From the NCBI GenBank assembly GCA_016285885.1, contig JAEERP010000013.1:21907-85906 (forward strand): a DNA stretch of 64,000 nucleotides, read 5' to 3'. Both the position numbers and the translations under genes were made by a program. Of the stretch, positions 18,045 through 28,403 are shown piece by piece. The notes below the pieces were generated by a model. That model did no database searches, had not been told where the DNA came from, and saw only the letters and a program-made list of their open reading frames with translations. Numbering within the stretch: position 1 is the first letter of the stretch; the number at the start of each line of letters is the position of its first letter. The stretch comes from Paludibacteraceae bacterium. Its GTDB lineage: Bacteria; Bacteroidota; Bacteroidia; Bacteroidales; Paludibacteraceae.

Positions 18045-21000
18045 TTATTCAAGCGTTATACTCAAGCCCAAACCTCTCAACTCGTGCAGCAACACGTTCA
18101 AAGATTCCGGAATACCAGCAGGTGGCATTGGTTCACCCTTGACGATAGACTCATAAGCGCGGGCACGGCCTGTCACGTCATCTGACTTGATGGTCAAGAT
18201 CTCTTGGAGCACATGAGAAGCACCGAAGGCCTCGATAGCCCAAACCTCCATCTCTCCAAAACGCTGTCCACCGAACTGAGCCTTACCACCAAGAGGTTGT
18301 TGAGTAATCAACGAGTAAGGACCGATAGAACGAGCGTGCATCTTATCGTCGACCATGTGACCCAGTTTCAACATATAGATGACACCGACTGTCGCAGGTT
18401 GGTCGAAACGCTCACCCGTACCACCATCGCACAAGTAAGTCTTACCATATCTTGGAAGACCCGCCTTGTCGGTCCACTCGTTCAAGTCGTCCAAAGTGGC
18501 ACCGTCGAAGATTGGGGTGGCGAACTTGCATCCCAACTTCATACCAGCCCATCCGAGCACGGTCTCGAAAATCTGACCCAAGTTCATACGGGAAGGCACA
18601 CCCAACGGGTTCAACACGATGTCAACCGGTGTTCCATCAGGCAAGAACGGCATATCCTCCTGTCTTACGATACGAGAGACGATACCCTTGTTACCGTGAC
18701 GTCCGGCCATCTTGTCACCCACACGGATCTTACGCTTCTTAGCGATGTAAACCTTCACCAATTGAACAATTCCTGCAGGAAGCTCGTCACCGATCATGAC
18801 GTTGAACTTCTTACGCTTGTTCACAGCATCCAACTCCTTGTACTTTCTGATATAGTTCATGATCAAGTCATGGATCATATCATTCTTGTGGGCATCAGAG
18901 GTCCACTTGCTGAGTTGAACGGTAGTATAATCTATTTCCTCCAAAGCCTTCTTAGAGAACTTAGAGCCCTTCGCAATCACGTCGGCGCCCATGAAGTCCT
19001 TCACGCCTTGTGAAGTCTTTCCGCTGGTCAGAACCTGAAGCTTATCCACGAGGATACCCTTCAATTCGGCAGCCTTCTCCAAGAACTCCTCCTCGATCTT
19101 AGGCAAGATGGCTTTGTCGCTCATACGAGACTTGCGCGTCTTCATAGCCTTCGAGAACAATCTCTTGTCCACAACGACACCACGCAATGAAGGGGTAGCC
19201 TTCAAGGAAGCGTCCTTCACGTCACCGGCCTTGTCACCGAAGATGGCGCGGAGCAACTTCTCCTCAGGAGAAGGATCCGACTCGCCCTTAGGGGTGATCT
19301 TACCGATCAAGATGTCGCCTGGCTCCACGAAAGCACCCACACGGATGATACCGTTCTCATCCAAGTTACGGGTAGCGTCCTCGCTGACATTCGGAATATC
19401 CGCAGTCAACTCCTCCAATCCACGCTTCGTCTCACGGACCTCCAACTGGTATTCGTCGACATGGACAGAGGTGAATATATCGTATTTACAAACCTTCTCG
19501 TTGATCACGATGGCATCCTCGTAGTTGTAACCCTTCCAAGGCATGAAGGCAACCAAGAGGTTCTTACCGATAGCCAACTCACCACCTTGGGTAGAGTAAC
19601 CCTCCGTCATGATCTGACCCTTCGTGACACGTTGTCCGCGGGTAACGACAGGGCGCAAGTCGATCGTAGTGCTTTGGTTGGTTTTTCTGAACTTAGGGAT
19701 GACATACTCCTTCAGAGAAGAGTCGAAGTTAACGAACTCCTCATCCTCGGTTCTATCATAACGCACCTTGATGACGCTAGCGTCGACGAATTCAACGACA
19801 CCGTCGCCCTCAGCGGCGATCTGCGTACGAGAGTCGCGCACCAACTGAGCCTCGATACCGGTACCCACGATTGGGGACTCAGTACGCAACAAAGGAACCG
19901 CCTGGCGCATCATGTTAGATCCCATCAACGCACGGTTCGCATCATCATGCTCGAGGAACGGAATCAAGGAAGCCGCGATAGAGGCGATCTGCGCCGGAGC
20001 GACATCCATCAAATCCAACTCTGAAGGCGGAACGACAGGGAAGTCACCCTCCTTACGGGCTTTCACCTTATCGGACAAGAAATTACCTTCCTCATCCAAT
20101 GCGGCGTTACCCTGAGCGATGATCTTACCTTCCTCCTCCTCAGCGGTCATATATTGCACACCATTCTCGGAGATATCAGCCTTTCCGTCCTTCACGATAC
20201 GGTAAGGAGTCTCGATAAATCCGAGGTCATTGATCTTCGCGTAGACACACAAAGAAGAGATCAAACCGATGTTCGGACCCTCAGGCGTCTCGATAGGGCA
20301 GAGACGTCCGTAGTGCGTGTAGTGCACGTCGCGGACCTCGAAGCCCGCACGCTCACGGGAAAGACCACCAGGACCGAGGGCGGAGAGACGACGCTTGTGC
20401 GTGATTTCGGCAAGCGGGTTCGTCTGATCCATGAATTGAGAGAGGGCATTCGTTCCGAAGAAAGAGTTGATAACGGAAGAGATTGTCTTGGCGTTGATCA
20501 AATCAATCGGAGTGAACACCTCATTGTCGCGGACATTCATACGCTCACGGATGGTTCTCGCCATACGGGCCAGACCCACGCCGAACTGGTTGTACAATTG
20601 TTCGCCCACCGTGCGGACACGACGGTTGCTCAAGTGGTCGATATCGTCGACATCGGCCTTAGAGTTGATCAATTGAATCAAGTACTTGATGATCTCGATG
20701 ATATCCTCGTTCGTGAGGACACCCACGTTCATGTCCGTCTTAAGACCCAATTTCTTGTTGATTCTATAACGGCCAACCTCGCCCAAGTCGTAGCGCTTCT
20801 CGGAGAAGAACAAACTTTGGATCACCTCGCGGGCAGCGTTCTCGTCCGCAGGCTCTGCGTTACGCAGCTGGCGGTAGATATAGTAAACAGCCTCTTTTTC
20901 GGAGTTGCTGGAATCTTTTTGTAAAGTATTATAAATGATCTCGTAGTCGGAGAGGTTCTGGTCCTCCTTGTGGAGCAGGATCGTCTGCACGCCCGAATCG

Positions 21001-21857
21001 AGAATCATCTGGAGGTGTTCCTTTTCCAAGATAGTCTCACGGTCAATAACGACCTCGTGACGTTCGATGGAAACGACCTCACCTGTATCTTCATCAACGA
21101 AATCCTCGACCCAAGTCTTCAGAACACGAGCGGCGAGCTTTCTGCCCTCCACCTTCTTCAGAGCAGCCTTGGAGACCTTGATCTCCTCAGCCAGGCCGAA
21201 TATCTCGAGAATATCCTTATCACTTTCATATCCGATGGCACGCAAAAGCGTGGTAACCGGTAATTTCTTCTTACGGTCGATGTATGCGTACATGACATTG
21301 TTGATGTCCGTAGCGAACTCGATCCATGAACCTTTGAACGGGATGATACGAGCGGAATAGAGTTTTGTTCCGTTCGCGTGCATGCTCTGTCCGAAGAAAA
21401 CACCTGGAGAACGGTGCAACTGAGAAACGACGACGCGCTCAGCACCGTTGATGACAAAGGTACCTTTGTCGGTCATATAAGGGATTTGCCCCAAATAGAC
21501 ATCTTGGATAATTGTCTCAAAATCCTCATGGTCAGGATCTGTACAATACAACTTTAATTTAGCCTTCAAAGGCACGCAATAGGTAAGGCCTCTTTCGATA
21601 CACTCGTCAATCGAATAACGGGAAGGATCGATATAGTAGTCCAAGAACTCCAGGACAAAATTGTTACGCGTATCCGCAATAGGGAAATTCTCGGCGAAAA
21701 CCTTGTACATGCCCTCGTTTTTCCTTTGCTCAGGAGGGGTGTCCAACTGGAAGAAATCCCTAAACGACTTTAATTGCACTTCAAGAAAATCCGGATACTC
21801 GAACGGTTTCTTGACAGAGGCAAAACTAACTCTCTGTTTATTTTCAATAGAAGACAT
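18045..21857 (-). CDS. rpoB: RNA polymerase beta subunit
   Basis: 1,270 aa. The rifampicin-pocket region reads [20 protein letters not shown] followed by ALGPGGL, with the wild-type Asp, His and Ser at the usual resistance positions. Other core motifs include [17 protein letters not shown] and the late [15 protein letters not shown]. Together with rpoC it makes the catalytic core. A strong terminator-like hairpin separates it from rplL, which suggests its level is set by read-through. Confidence 0.99.
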   Translation of the reverse strand: MSSIENKQRVSFASVKKPFEYPDFLEVQLKSFRDFFQLDTPPEQRKNEGMYKVFAENFPIADTRNNFVLEFLDYYIDPSRYSIDECIERGLTYCVPLKAKLKLYCTDPDHEDFETIIQDVYLGQIPYMTDKGTFVINGAERVVVSQLHRSPGVFFGQSMHANGTKLYSARIIPFKGSWIEFATDINNVMYAYIDRKKKLPVTTLLRAIGYESDKDILEIFGLAEEIKVSKAALKKVEGRKLAARVLKTWVEDFVDEDTGEVVSIERHEVVIDRETILEKEHLQMILDSGVQTILLHKEDQNLSDYEIIYNTLQKDSSNSEKEAVYYIYRQLRNAEPADENAAREVIQSLFFSEKRYDLGEVGRYRINKKLGLKTDMNVGVLTNEDIIEIIKYLIQLINSKADVDDIDHLSNRRVRTVGEQLYNQFGVGLARMARTIRERMNVRDNEVFTPIDLINAKTISSVINSFFGTNALSQFMDQTNPLAEITHKRRLSALGPGGLSRERAGFEVRDVHYTHYGRLCPIETPEGPNIGLISSLCVYAKINDLGFIETPYRIVKDGKADISENGVQYMTAEEEEGKIIAQGNAALDEEGNFLSDKVKARKEGDFPVVPPSELDLMDVAPAQIASIAASLIPFLEHDDANRALMGSNMMRQAVPLLRTESPIVGTGIEAQLVRDSRTQIAAEGDGVVEFVDASVIKVRYDRTEDEEFVNFDSSLKEYVIPKFRKTNQSTTIDLRPVVTRGQRVTKGQIMTEGYSTQGGELAIGKNLLVAFMPWKGYNYEDAIVINEKVCKYDIFTSVHVDEYQLEVRETKRGLEELTADIPNVSEDATRNLDENGIIRVGAFVEPGDILIGKITPKGESDPSPEEKLLRAIFGDKAGDVKDASLKATPSLRGVVVDKRLFSKAMKTRKSRMSDKAILPKIEEEFLEKAAELKGILVDKLQVLTSGKTSQGVKDFMGADVIAKGSKFSKKALEEIDYTTVQLSKWTSDAHKNDMIHDLIMNYIRKYKELDAVNKRKKFNVMIGDELPAGIVQLVKVYIAKKRKIRVGDKMAGRHGNKGIVSRIVRQEDMPFLPDGTPVDIVLNPLGVPSRMNLGQIFETVLGWAGMKLGCKFATPIFDGATLDDLNEWTDKAGLPRYGKTYLCDGGTGERFDQPATVGVIYMLKLGHMVDDKMHARSIGPYSLITQQPLGGKAQFGGQRFGEMEVWAIEAFGASHVLQEILTIKSDDVTGRARAYESIVKGEPMPPAGIPESLNVLLHELRGLGLSITLE

Positions 21858-21899
21858 TTATCGAAGATATTAAGTGAACTCAAAAAAGAATATAGACAT

Positions 21900-21935
21900 A
21901 AAAAGGTTTAGAACCTTGTGTAAAGGTTCTAAACC
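21900..21935 (-). terminator. Attenuator-like terminator between rplL and rpoB
   Basis: On the minus strand a perfect 13-bp stem (bases 21935-21923 pairing with 21917-21905) with a 5-nt loop is followed by TTTTT. It lies inside the operon, 43 nt before the rpoB start. A smaller hairpin (21939-21954) sits just after the rplL stop. The arrangement parallels the known partial terminator between rplL and rpoB in enteric bacteria. Confidence 0.8.
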
Positions 21936-21959
21936 AAAGTTCTGTTGCCAGAACCTGTA

Positions 21960-22334
21960 CTATTTAAGTTCAACTTCAGCTCCAGCCTCCTCGAGTTGTT
22001 TCTTAAGACCTTCAGCATCAGCTTTAGCGATACCTTCCTTAATAGCACTTGGTGCGCCGTCAACCATGTCCTTAGCCTCTTTCAAGCCAAGACCAGTCAA
22101 CTCCTTAACCAACTTAACGATAGCCAACTTGTTAGCACCAGCTGATTTCAAAATAACGTCGAAAGAAGACTTCTCCTCAGCGGCAGCGGCACCACCAGCA
22201 GCAGGAGCAGCAACAGCTACAGCTGCAGCAGCAGGTTCGATACCATACTCGTTTTTCAAAATTTCAGCAAGTTCATTAACTTCTTTAACTGTCAAGTTAA
22301 CTAATTGTTCTGCAAAAGCTTTCAAATCTGCCAT
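21960..22334 (-). CDS. rplL: Ribosomal protein bL12 (L7/L12)
   Basis: 124 aa. An N-terminal dimerisation region ([20 protein letters not shown]), an Ala-rich hinge (about residues 35-52) and the conserved C-terminal domain ([20 protein letters not shown]) are all visible. Multiple copies form the ribosomal stalk that recruits translation GTPases. It follows rplJ after 46 nt. Confidence 0.97.
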   Translation of the reverse strand: MADLKAFAEQLVNLTVKEVNELAEILKNEYGIEPAAAAVAVAAPAAGGAAAAEEKSSFDVILKSAGANKLAIVKLVKELTGLGLKEAKDMVDGAPSAIKEGIAKADAEGLKKQLEEAGAEVELK

Positions 22335-22380
22335 TTTATTTATCTATTAAAAATGTTTATAATCTATTAACTATTAAAAA

Positions 22381-22899
22381 TTATCTTTCGGAAAGTGTTT
22401 TCAACACGCCGTGGATAGTTGAACCTCCTGACTGAAGAGCGGAAATAACGTTCTTAGCAGGCGATTGCAACAATGTAATGATATCTCCAATGAGCTCGTT
22501 CTTGCTCTTGATGCTGACCAAAGCGTCCAATTGATCCGCGCCAACATAGAAGCTCTCCTCAACGTAAGCGGCCTTCAAGGCAGGCTTAGCCAAAGGATTC
22601 TTCTTGCTGAACTCCTTGATCAACTTTGCAGGAGCGTTGCCAGTGTCGCACAGGAACAATGCGGAAGGGCCTTCGAGGCAACCGTACAAAGGAGAGAAAT
22701 CCCCCTTACGTTCCAGAGCCTTCTTCAGCAAAGTGTTCTTTACGACAAAAAGCTTAATGTCATTCTTGAAACAAGCACGTCTCAAATCGCTGGTCAAATC
22801 TGCGGTCAAACCGGCAGCGTCAGCGATATAGAAGTGAGCATATTGATTGAGATTATCAAAAATCTGTTCTATAACAGCACCTTTATCTTCCTTTTTCAT
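22381..22899 (-). CDS. rplJ: Ribosomal protein uL10
   Basis: 172 aa, standard for uL10, with the rRNA-binding N-terminal domain and the C-terminal helix that carries L12 dimers. The start MKKEDKGAVIEQIF lies 11 nt after rplA. With rplL it forms the stalk base. Confidence 0.97.
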   Translation of the reverse strand: MKKEDKGAVIEQIFDNLNQYAHFYIADAAGLTADLTSDLRRACFKNDIKLFVVKNTLLKKALERKGDFSPLYGCLEGPSALFLCDTGNAPAKLIKEFSKKNPLAKPALKAAYVEESFYVGADQLDALVSIKSKNELIGDIITLLQSPAKNVISALQSGGSTIHGVLKTLSER

Positions 22900-22910
22900 G
22901 TTCCTAAATA

Positions 22911-23609
22911 TTAAATTTCATCAACTGTTTTAGGGTCAATTTTAATACCCAGACTCATAGTACTCGAAAGGAAGATGCTCTTAATATAGACACCTTTAGA
23001 AGTAGTAGGTTTCAACTTAACCAACGTGTCGATAAAAGTCTTGGCATTTTCCATGATCTGATCAGCGGTGAAAGACACCTTGCCGATAGAAGCATGAACG
23101 ATACCGCTCTTATCCACCTTGAAATCAATCTTTCCTTGTTTAACCTCTTTAACAGCCTTGCCAACCTCATTGGTAACAGTACCACTCTTAGGGTTAGGCA
23201 TCAAGCCACGAGGACCCAAGACCCTACCTAGAGCACCGATTTTACCCATGATAGAAGGCATCGTAATGATTACATCAACATCAGTCCAACCACCTTTAAT
23301 CTTTTCGATATACTCATCAAGACCAACGTAGTCAGCGCCGGCAGCCTTCGCATCAGCCTCTGCGTCAGGAGTACATAGAGCCAAGACCCTAACTGTCTTT
23401 CCTGTTCCTGCTGGCAACGAAACGACGCCACGAACCATTTGGTTTGCCTTTCTTGGGTCAACGCCCAAGCGAACATCAATATCAACAGAAGCATCGAACT
23501 TTGTGGTGGTGATATCCTTCACCAAAGATGAAGCCTCTTTCAAAGAGTAAGATTTTCCTGCTTCAATCTTCTCTAAAGCTAACTTTTGATTTTTTGTAAG
23601 TTTACCCAT
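22911..23609 (-). CDS. rplA: Ribosomal protein uL1
   Basis: 232 aa. The family segments [20 protein letters not shown] and [15 protein letters not shown] are present. uL1 sits at the E-site stalk and in many bacteria represses its own operon. It follows rplK after 20 nt. Confidence 0.97.
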   Translation of the reverse strand: MGKLTKNQKLALEKIEAGKSYSLKEASSLVKDITTTKFDASVDIDVRLGVDPRKANQMVRGVVSLPAGTGKTVRVLALCTPDAEADAKAAGADYVGLDEYIEKIKGGWTDVDVIITMPSIMGKIGALGRVLGPRGLMPNPKSGTVTNEVGKAVKEVKQGKIDFKVDKSGIVHASIGKVSFTADQIMENAKTFIDTLVKLKPTTSKGVYIKSIFLSSTMSLGIKIDPKTVDEI

Positions 23610-23629
23610 TTCAATTGAAGTATTAAAAA

Positions 23630-24070
23630 TTATTTACCAGGAAAATCGCCCTTAACGTTGATACCCATGCTTCTTGCGGTACCGGCCACCATCTTCATGG
23701 CAGACTCAACCGTAAAGCAGTTCAAATCGGTCATCTTATCCTCTGCAATCGCCTTTACCTGCTCCCAAGTAATCTCGGCGACTTTTTTGCGGTTAGGCTC
23801 TGCGGATCCGCTCTTTTGCTTGGTAACCTCCAACAACTGAACGGCAACCGGAGGAGTCTTAACGACAAAATCAAAAGACTTATCAGCGTAATAAGTAATG
23901 ACAACTGGCAAAACCTTTCCAGCCTTATCTTGGGTTCTCGCATTGAATTGTTTGCAAAAATCCATGATGTTGATACCCTTGGAACCCAATGCAGGTCCTA
24001 CCGGGGGAGAAGGGTTTGCTGCGCCACCTTTTATCTGCAATTTGATAAATCCAGCAACTTCTTTAGCCAT
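23630..24070 (-). CDS. rplK: Ribosomal protein uL11
   Basis: 146 aa. The conserved segments [20 protein letters not shown] and SMGINVKG are visible. uL11 forms the GTPase-associated centre with uL10. It is followed by rplA, and nusG precedes it by 38 nt. Confidence 0.97.
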   Translation of the reverse strand: MAKEVAGFIKLQIKGGAANPSPPVGPALGSKGINIMDFCKQFNARTQDKAGKVLPVVITYYADKSFDFVVKTPPVAVQLLEVTKQKSGSAEPNRKKVAEITWEQVKAIAEDKMTDLNCFTVESAMKMVAGTARSMGINVKGDFPGK

Positions 24071-24108
24071 TTTACTAATAATTAAAATTGATTATATTGG
24101 AAAAGGAA

Positions 24109-24663
24109 TCACTCCTTCTCCACTTGCATAAAGCCCAGTTCTAGAGGAGTCTTTCTTCCGAAAATCTTGACCATCACCTTGAGTTTCTTACGCTCGGTGT
24201 TGACCTCCTCGATCACACCGTTAAAGCCACTGAATGGACCGAATGTGACCTTAACGGTCTCGCCCACTTCAAATGAAGCTTGAGAATCGATCTCCATATC
24301 CGCCATCTCGTCGACGCGGCCCAGGATACGATTCACTTCAGACTGTCTCAAAGGCACAGGCTCATTGATCTTCTTGGAACCGTCCCCAAGGAAACCGATG
24401 ACATTGGGCATCTCGGACAAACGATGAGGCACCTCTCCGACCAGCTCGGCCTCAACCAAGACATAGCCAGGAAGGTAACTACGTTCCTTCGAGATTTTCT
24501 TGCCATTTCTAACCTGATAAACACGCTCTGTAGGAATCAAAACCTGTGAGACATACTTACCAAGATCCGTGTTATTGATTTCGCTCTCAATATATTCACG
24601 AACCTTGCTTTCCTTTCCACTAATGGCGCGCAACACGTACCATTTCTTCCCTGATTCAGACAT
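24109..24663 (-). CDS. nusG: Transcription elongation factor NusG
   Basis: 184 aa with the NGN domain at the start (KKWYVLRAISGKESKVREYI) and a C-terminal KOW domain (FGPFSGFNGVIEEVN). It binds RNA polymerase and couples it to Rho or ribosomes. The order secE-nusG-rplK is the normal one. Confidence 0.97.
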   Translation of the reverse strand: MSESGKKWYVLRAISGKESKVREYIESEINNTDLGKYVSQVLIPTERVYQVRNGKKISKERSYLPGYVLVEAELVGEVPHRLSEMPNVIGFLGDGSKKINEPVPLRQSEVNRILGRVDEMADMEIDSQASFEVGETVKVTFGPFSGFNGVIEEVNTERKKLKVMVKIFGRKTPLELGFMQVEKE

Positions 24664-24678
24664 GCTTAACCCTTTTAA

Positions 24679-24873
24679 TTATGACAACATCCCGTAAACA
24701 AATTTCATGATTTCCTCGAAACACTTATCCACAAGGAAAATGACCAGCGCAATAAGTAGGGAAGCAACAAGAACAACTACTGCATGACTGACCAACTCAC
24801 TCCTTTTCGTCCAAGAAACTTTATAAACAAGTTCGTTGTATGATTCTTTGATATAATTAATTACAGCATCCAT
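24679..24873 (-). CDS. secE: SecE preprotein translocase subunit
   Basis: 64 aa with the family hallmark VSWTKRSELVSHAVVVLVAS, an amphipathic helix leading into a single membrane segment (about 28-52). It stabilises SecY in the translocon. It lies between tRNA-Trp and nusG, as in most bacteria. Confidence 0.95.
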   Translation of the reverse strand: MDAVINYIKESYNELVYKVSWTKRSELVSHAVVVLVASLLIALVIFLVDKCFEEIMKFVYGMLS

Positions 24874-24889
24874 CTCTTTACTGTTTTTG

Positions 24890-24962
24890 CACGGAAGGAG
24901 AGGCTCGAACTCCCGACACCTGGTTTTGGAGACCAGTGCTCTACCAACTGAGCTACTCCCGT
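24890..24962 (-). tRNA. tRNA-Trp (CCA)
   Basis: 73 nt with a 7-bp acceptor stem (ACGGGAG/CTTCCGT, one G-T pair), a D-arm GCTCAGTTGGTAGAGC, and an anticodon loop with CCA. The CCA end is not encoded. It sits between tuf and secE, a conserved arrangement. Confidence 0.95.
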
Positions 24963-25008
24963 ATAAAGTCCCCTCCCGTAAGGAAGGGGACCTTCATTAT
25001 AGAATTGA

Positions 25009-26202
25009 TTAGTCGATAATCTTAGTGATTTGACCAGAACCAACGGTTCTACCACCCTCACGGATAGCGAAACGAAGACCCTCGCTACATGCAACTGGGC
25101 AGATCAACTTAACGGTGATCTCCAAGTTGTCACCTGGCATAACCATCTCAGTTCCCTCTGGCAAAGAGATCTCACCAGTCACATCCAAAGTACGGATGTA
25201 GAATTGTGGACGGTAGTGGTTGTGGAATGGAGTGTGACGTCCACCCTCTTCCTTCTTCAAGATATATACAGAAGCCTTGAACTCAGTGTGAGGGGTAACC
25301 TCGCCTGGCTTACAAAGCACCATACCACGCTTGATTTGATCCTTGTCGATACCACGGAGCAACAAACCTACGTTATCACCAGCTTGTCCTTGATCCAACA
25401 ATTTGCGGAACATCTCGACACCTGTTACAGTTGACTTCAACTTCTCAGCGCCCAAACCGATGATCTCAACCTCGTCACCAACCTTGATCACACCAGTCTC
25501 AACACGACCCGTAGCAACAGTACCACGACCAGTGATTGAGAACACGTCCTCAACTGGCATCAAGAATGGCTTATCGATATCACGCTTAGGAAGCTCGATC
25601 CAAGTATCAACAGCGTCCATCAACTCCATCACCTTGTCAACCCACTGAGCCTCGCCGTTCAATGCACCAAGTGCAGAACCACGAACGAATGGAGTGTTGT
25701 CGGCGTCGAACTCATAGAAGCCCAACAATTCGCGCATTTCCATCTCAACCAAATCCAACATCTCAGGATCGTCAACCATATCACACTTGTTCATGAAAAC
25801 GACCAAGCGAGGTACGTTCACCTGACGAGCCAAAAGGATGTGCTCACGAGTTTGAGGCATCGGACCATCAGTAGCGGCAACCACGATGATAGCACCATCC
25901 ATCTGAGCGGCACCAGTCACCATGTTCTTCACATAGTCGGCGTGACCTGGACAGTCAACGTGTGCGTAGTGACGGTTAGCAGTCTCGTACTCGATGTGAG
26001 CAGTATTGATGGTGATACCACGCTCTTTCTCCTCAGGAGCGTTATCGATCTGATCGAATGATTTGATCTCTTCCTTACCGAATCCCTTGTCGTGAAGAAC
26101 TTTAGAGATAGCGGCGGTCAAAGTAGTCTTACCGTGGTCAACGTGACCAATAGTACCGATATTTACGTGCGGTTTGGAACGGTCGAATTGTTCTTTTGCC
26201 AT
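25009..26202 (-). CDS. tuf: Elongation factor Tu
   Basis: 397 aa with the G-motifs [13 protein letters not shown] and NKCD. It delivers aminoacyl-tRNA to the ribosome. It follows four tRNA genes on the same strand, with which it is probably co-transcribed, and precedes tRNA-Trp. Confidence 0.99.
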   Translation of the reverse strand: MAKEQFDRSKPHVNIGTIGHVDHGKTTLTAAISKVLHDKGFGKEEIKSFDQIDNAPEEKERGITINTAHIEYETANRHYAHVDCPGHADYVKNMVTGAAQMDGAIIVVAATDGPMPQTREHILLARQVNVPRLVVFMNKCDMVDDPEMLDLVEMEMRELLGFYEFDADNTPFVRGSALGALNGEAQWVDKVMELMDAVDTWIELPKRDIDKPFLMPVEDVFSITGRGTVATGRVETGVIKVGDEVEIIGLGAEKLKSTVTGVEMFRKLLDQGQAGDNVGLLLRGIDKDQIKRGMVLCKPGEVTPHTEFKASVYILKKEEGGRHTPFHNHYRPQFYIRTLDVTGEISLPEGTEMVMPGDNLEITVKLICPVACSEGLRFAIREGGRTVGSGQITKIID

Positions 26203-26260
26203 AATTATAATTATTTAATTTATTAATGTATAAACGATCTAAACGTATATATATGATTTG

Positions 26261-26332
<72 letters not shown>

Positions 26333-26339
26333 AAACACG

Positions 26340-26412
26340 AGCGGAAGACGGGATTCGAACCCGCGACCCTCAGCTTGGAAGGCTGATGCTCTACCAACTG
26401 AGCTACTTCCGC
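26340..26412 (-). tRNA. tRNA-Gly (TCC)
   Basis: 73 nt. The acceptor GCGGAAG pairs fully with CTTCCGC. The anticodon loop CTTCCAA gives TCC. It lies 7 nt from tRNA-Thr(GGT). Confidence 0.95.
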
Positions 26413-26420
26413 ATGGGTTG

Positions 26421-26503
26421 TGGGTAGTGATGGATTCGAACCACCGAAGGCAAGAGCCAGCAGATTTACAGTCTGCCCCATTTGGCCACTCTGGTAACTA
26501 CCC
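26421..26503 (-). tRNA. tRNA-Tyr (GTA)
   Basis: 83 nt, with a long variable arm as expected for bacterial tRNA-Tyr. The acceptor GGGTAGT pairs with ACTACCC; the anticodon is GTA. Confidence 0.95.
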
Positions 26504-26555
26504 GATTATCCTTTAAGAAAACTGGCCACATCCCTGAAACGAGGAGTTTTCTTCG

Positions 26556-26629
26556 AGCCTCTTGTCGGATTCGAACCAACGACCCCGAGATTACAAATCA
26601 CGTGCTCTGGCCAACTGAGCTAAAGAGGC
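26556..26629 (-). tRNA. tRNA-Thr (TGT)
   Basis: 74 nt. The loop TTTGTAA gives anticodon TGT. The anticodon stem has one T-T mismatch (positions 29 and 41); the acceptor GCCTCTT/AAGAGGC is perfect. It is the first gene of the tRNA-tuf unit. Confidence 0.92.
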
Positions 26630-26640
26630 ATTCCCAAAAC

Positions 26641-26670
26641 AAGCCGTCCGAGAGTCTCTCGAAACGGCTT
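26641..26670 (-). terminator. Hairpin between hpf and the tRNA cluster
   Basis: A 7-bp stem (AAGCCGT/ACGGCTT) encloses a second 6-bp stem (CGAGAG/CTCTCG). On the minus strand it is followed by GTTTTGGG. It could terminate the xerC-hpf transcript, and it lies exactly at the predicted start of the tRNA transcript. Confidence 0.6.
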
Positions 26671-26671
26671 G

Positions 26672-26702
26672 CAAATGTAGACATTATTTTTTTCTCCGCA
26701 AA
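26672..26702 (-). promoter_or_regulatory. Promoter of the tRNA-tuf unit
   Basis: Minus strand: TTTG at 26699-26702, a 19-nt spacer and TACATTTG at 26672-26679, a full consensus match. The predicted start lies near 26665. Confidence 0.75.
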
Positions 26703-26711
26703 ATTTTCTGG

Positions 26712-27023
26712 CTATTTTTTTGCGTCGTTCTGTTTTTCCTTCGTTTTCAGCACGGAACGAATCATCGCATCCATGGAATTGTCAAACGCCTCCTCGAATG
26801 AATTCGCGGTCTTTGAGACCACTAACTCGTTCCCCGGCAACAAAACCTTCAGCATAACCTTCTTGTTTTCGGTAGTCTCAGGCTTAACCAACTCAAGCGT
26901 AACATCCGCAGATGTTATTCTGTCCGAATACTGTTCCAACTTCACTATCCTCTTCTGGATGAACTCTTCCAACTTCACTGTCGCGTCAAAATGAATCGCT
27001 TTCACATTCACTTCCATAGTCAT
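26712..27023 (-). CDS. hpf: Ribosome hibernation promoting factor (short HPF/S30AE)
   Basis: 103 aa with the S30AE pattern (VKAIHFDATVKLEEFIQKRI, then KLEQYSDRITSADVTLE). Short HPF binds the decoding centre and helps store inactive ribosomes in stationary phase. It lies 7 nt after xerC and is probably co-transcribed with it. Met3 is a possible alternative start. Confidence 0.9.
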   Translation of the reverse strand: MTMEVNVKAIHFDATVKLEEFIQKRIVKLEQYSDRITSADVTLELVKPETTENKKVMLKVLLPGNELVVSKTANSFEEAFDNSMDAMIRSVLKTKEKQNDAKK

Positions 27024-27030
27024 TTCCTCC

Positions 27031-27930
27031 TTAATTTAAAGCTCTCGGATGAGCCAGTTTGTAATTCTTTTGTAACTGTTCGAAAGTTGTATGCGTGTAT
27101 ACCTCCGTCGCTGCCAGATTCGCGTGACCCAGCAATTCTTTCACCGCCTCCAGATCCGCCCCGCTGTTCAGCATCGCCGTCGCGAACGTGTGCCTCAGAA
27201 CGTGAGGGCTTCTCTTCGTCAAAGAACTGACCATTGTTATATACTTATGGACGACCCTGTAGACCAACATCGGATAGAGCGGCTCCCCATTGGGACGCAG
27301 GAAAAAATATCCTGAACGATCGGCCACCTCCCCGTTCCTCACGGACAGATACGCCTGCATCGACTCCTTCAACGATGCCCCGAATGGTACGTACCGCTGC
27401 TTGTTCCTCTTTCCATTCACCAGAACGGTCTGCGACTGGAAGTCGACATCCGTGTCTTTCATCTTGATCAACTCCGAGAGTCGAATGCCTAACGTGTAGA
27501 ACGTCTCTATGATCAACGCGTCACGAACGGCCTCGTATCCCTCGCCGAACACCTCCGATCGGTCGGACAGCAATTCGGTCATCTCATCTTCCCTCAGAAA
27601 CTTCGGCAAACGCTTCGGCCTTTTGGGGGAAACGACCTGGCTCATGGGGTTCTTCTTCACCTCGCCATTCCGGCACAGGTACGAGAAGAAGGACTTCAGC
27701 GCGGAAAGCTTCCGGTTGACGGACGAGGCGGAAACCCCGGACTCCATCATGGAAACTATCCATTCCCTAACCAAACTTGAATCTACTTCGTCTGGGACAA
27801 ACTCTTTCGCCCCGTTCTTCTCCACAACAAACTTCTCGAATTGCGATAGGTCAGCCTGATAAGAAACAAAAGTATGAGAAGAATAGCCCTTCTCATACTT
27901 TATATATTGCAGAAATCTATCAATCAACAT
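27031..27930 (-). CDS. xerC: Tyrosine recombinase XerC/XerD type
   Basis: 299 aa, the length of a housekeeping Xer protein. The N-terminal SAM-like domain covers about 1-90. The catalytic set is visible: Arg in GIRLSELIKM, His-x-x-Arg in HVLRHTFATAML, His in LLGHANL and Tyr in TEVYTHT. It resolves chromosome dimers at dif. The location between rpsU and hpf is conserved in Bacteroidetes, so I do not read it as a mobile-element integrase. XerC versus XerD cannot be separated by eye with certainty. Confidence 0.9.
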   Translation of the reverse strand: MLIDRFLQYIKYEKGYSSHTFVSYQADLSQFEKFVVEKNGAKEFVPDEVDSSLVREWIVSMMESGVSASSVNRKLSALKSFFSYLCRNGEVKKNPMSQVVSPKRPKRLPKFLREDEMTELLSDRSEVFGEGYEAVRDALIIETFYTLGIRLSELIKMKDTDVDFQSQTVLVNGKRNKQRYVPFGASLKESMQAYLSVRNGEVADRSGYFFLRPNGEPLYPMLVYRVVHKYITMVSSLTKRSPHVLRHTFATAMLNSGADLEAVKELLGHANLAATEVYTHTTFEQLQKNYKLAHPRALN

Positions 27931-27968
27931 ACGAAGAAGGTATTGCTTACAAGCTTTGTACGAATATA

Positions 27969-27976
27969 CAAAACTA
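27969..27976 (-). promoter_or_regulatory. -7 box of the xerC-hpf promoter
   Basis: Minus strand TAGTTTTG fits TAnnTTTG, about 40 nt before the xerC start. There is no clear -33 element. Confidence 0.45.
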
Positions 27977-28051
27977 TTTTGGAATACGCAACACCTGCGC
28001 GTACTTTTTTTAGCCGAAACCCGAAATTCGAGCCCCCGTCGAGGCGTGCTC

Positions 28052-28243
28052 TTATTCCTCTGTACGTCTCAGCTGCTGCACATAGATAGCGTGCATCATC
28101 TGCTGACGTTTTACCACTGACGGCTTCTCAAATTGTTGTCTCTTGCGCAACTCCTTGATGACACCAGTTTTTTCAAACTTTCTCTTAAACTTCTTCAAGG
28201 CTTTCTCAATGTTCTCGCCTTCTTTTACTGGAACTACAATCAT
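28052..28243 (-). CDS. rpsU: Ribosomal protein bS21
   Basis: 63 aa, basic, with the family opening MIVVPVKEGENIEKALKKFK and FEKTGVIKELRKRQ. Binds the 30S platform and affects initiation. It is transcribed from its own promoter and precedes xerC by 121 nt. Confidence 0.97.
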   Translation of the reverse strand: MIVVPVKEGENIEKALKKFKRKFEKTGVIKELRKRQQFEKPSVVKRQQMMHAIYVQQLRRTEE

Positions 28244-28285
28244 AATTTATTTTAATGTTTTATATTAGTCTTCAAAAAGCGACCG

Positions 28286-28317
28286 CAAAAATAGAGATTC
28301 TTTTTTTATTCCACAAA
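28286..28317 (-). promoter_or_regulatory. Promoter of rpsU
   Basis: Minus strand TTTG at 28314-28317, a 20-nt spacer and TATTTTTG at 28286-28293: a perfect consensus match. Confidence 0.8.
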
Positions 28318-28345
28318 CGTTTTGACAAAACTTTTTTCTCCTGAT

Positions 28346-28376
28346 TTTGTTTTCTTCCCTCTTTTTCTTATCTTTA
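28346..28376 (+). promoter_or_regulatory. Promoter of pepT
   Basis: TTTG at 28346-28349, a 19-nt spacer and TATCTTTA at 28369-28376 (last base differs from consensus). It is divergent from the rpsU promoter, 28 nt away, and about 28 nt before the pepT start. Confidence 0.55.
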
Positions 28377-28403
28377 CGTTTCTAATCTTAATGTAATACG
28401 TGT

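Noticed and set aside
27031..27930. Tyrosine recombinase as the integrase of a mobile element
   Set aside because: Its length and position between rpsU and hpf match the housekeeping Xer gene, and no element boundaries are visible.
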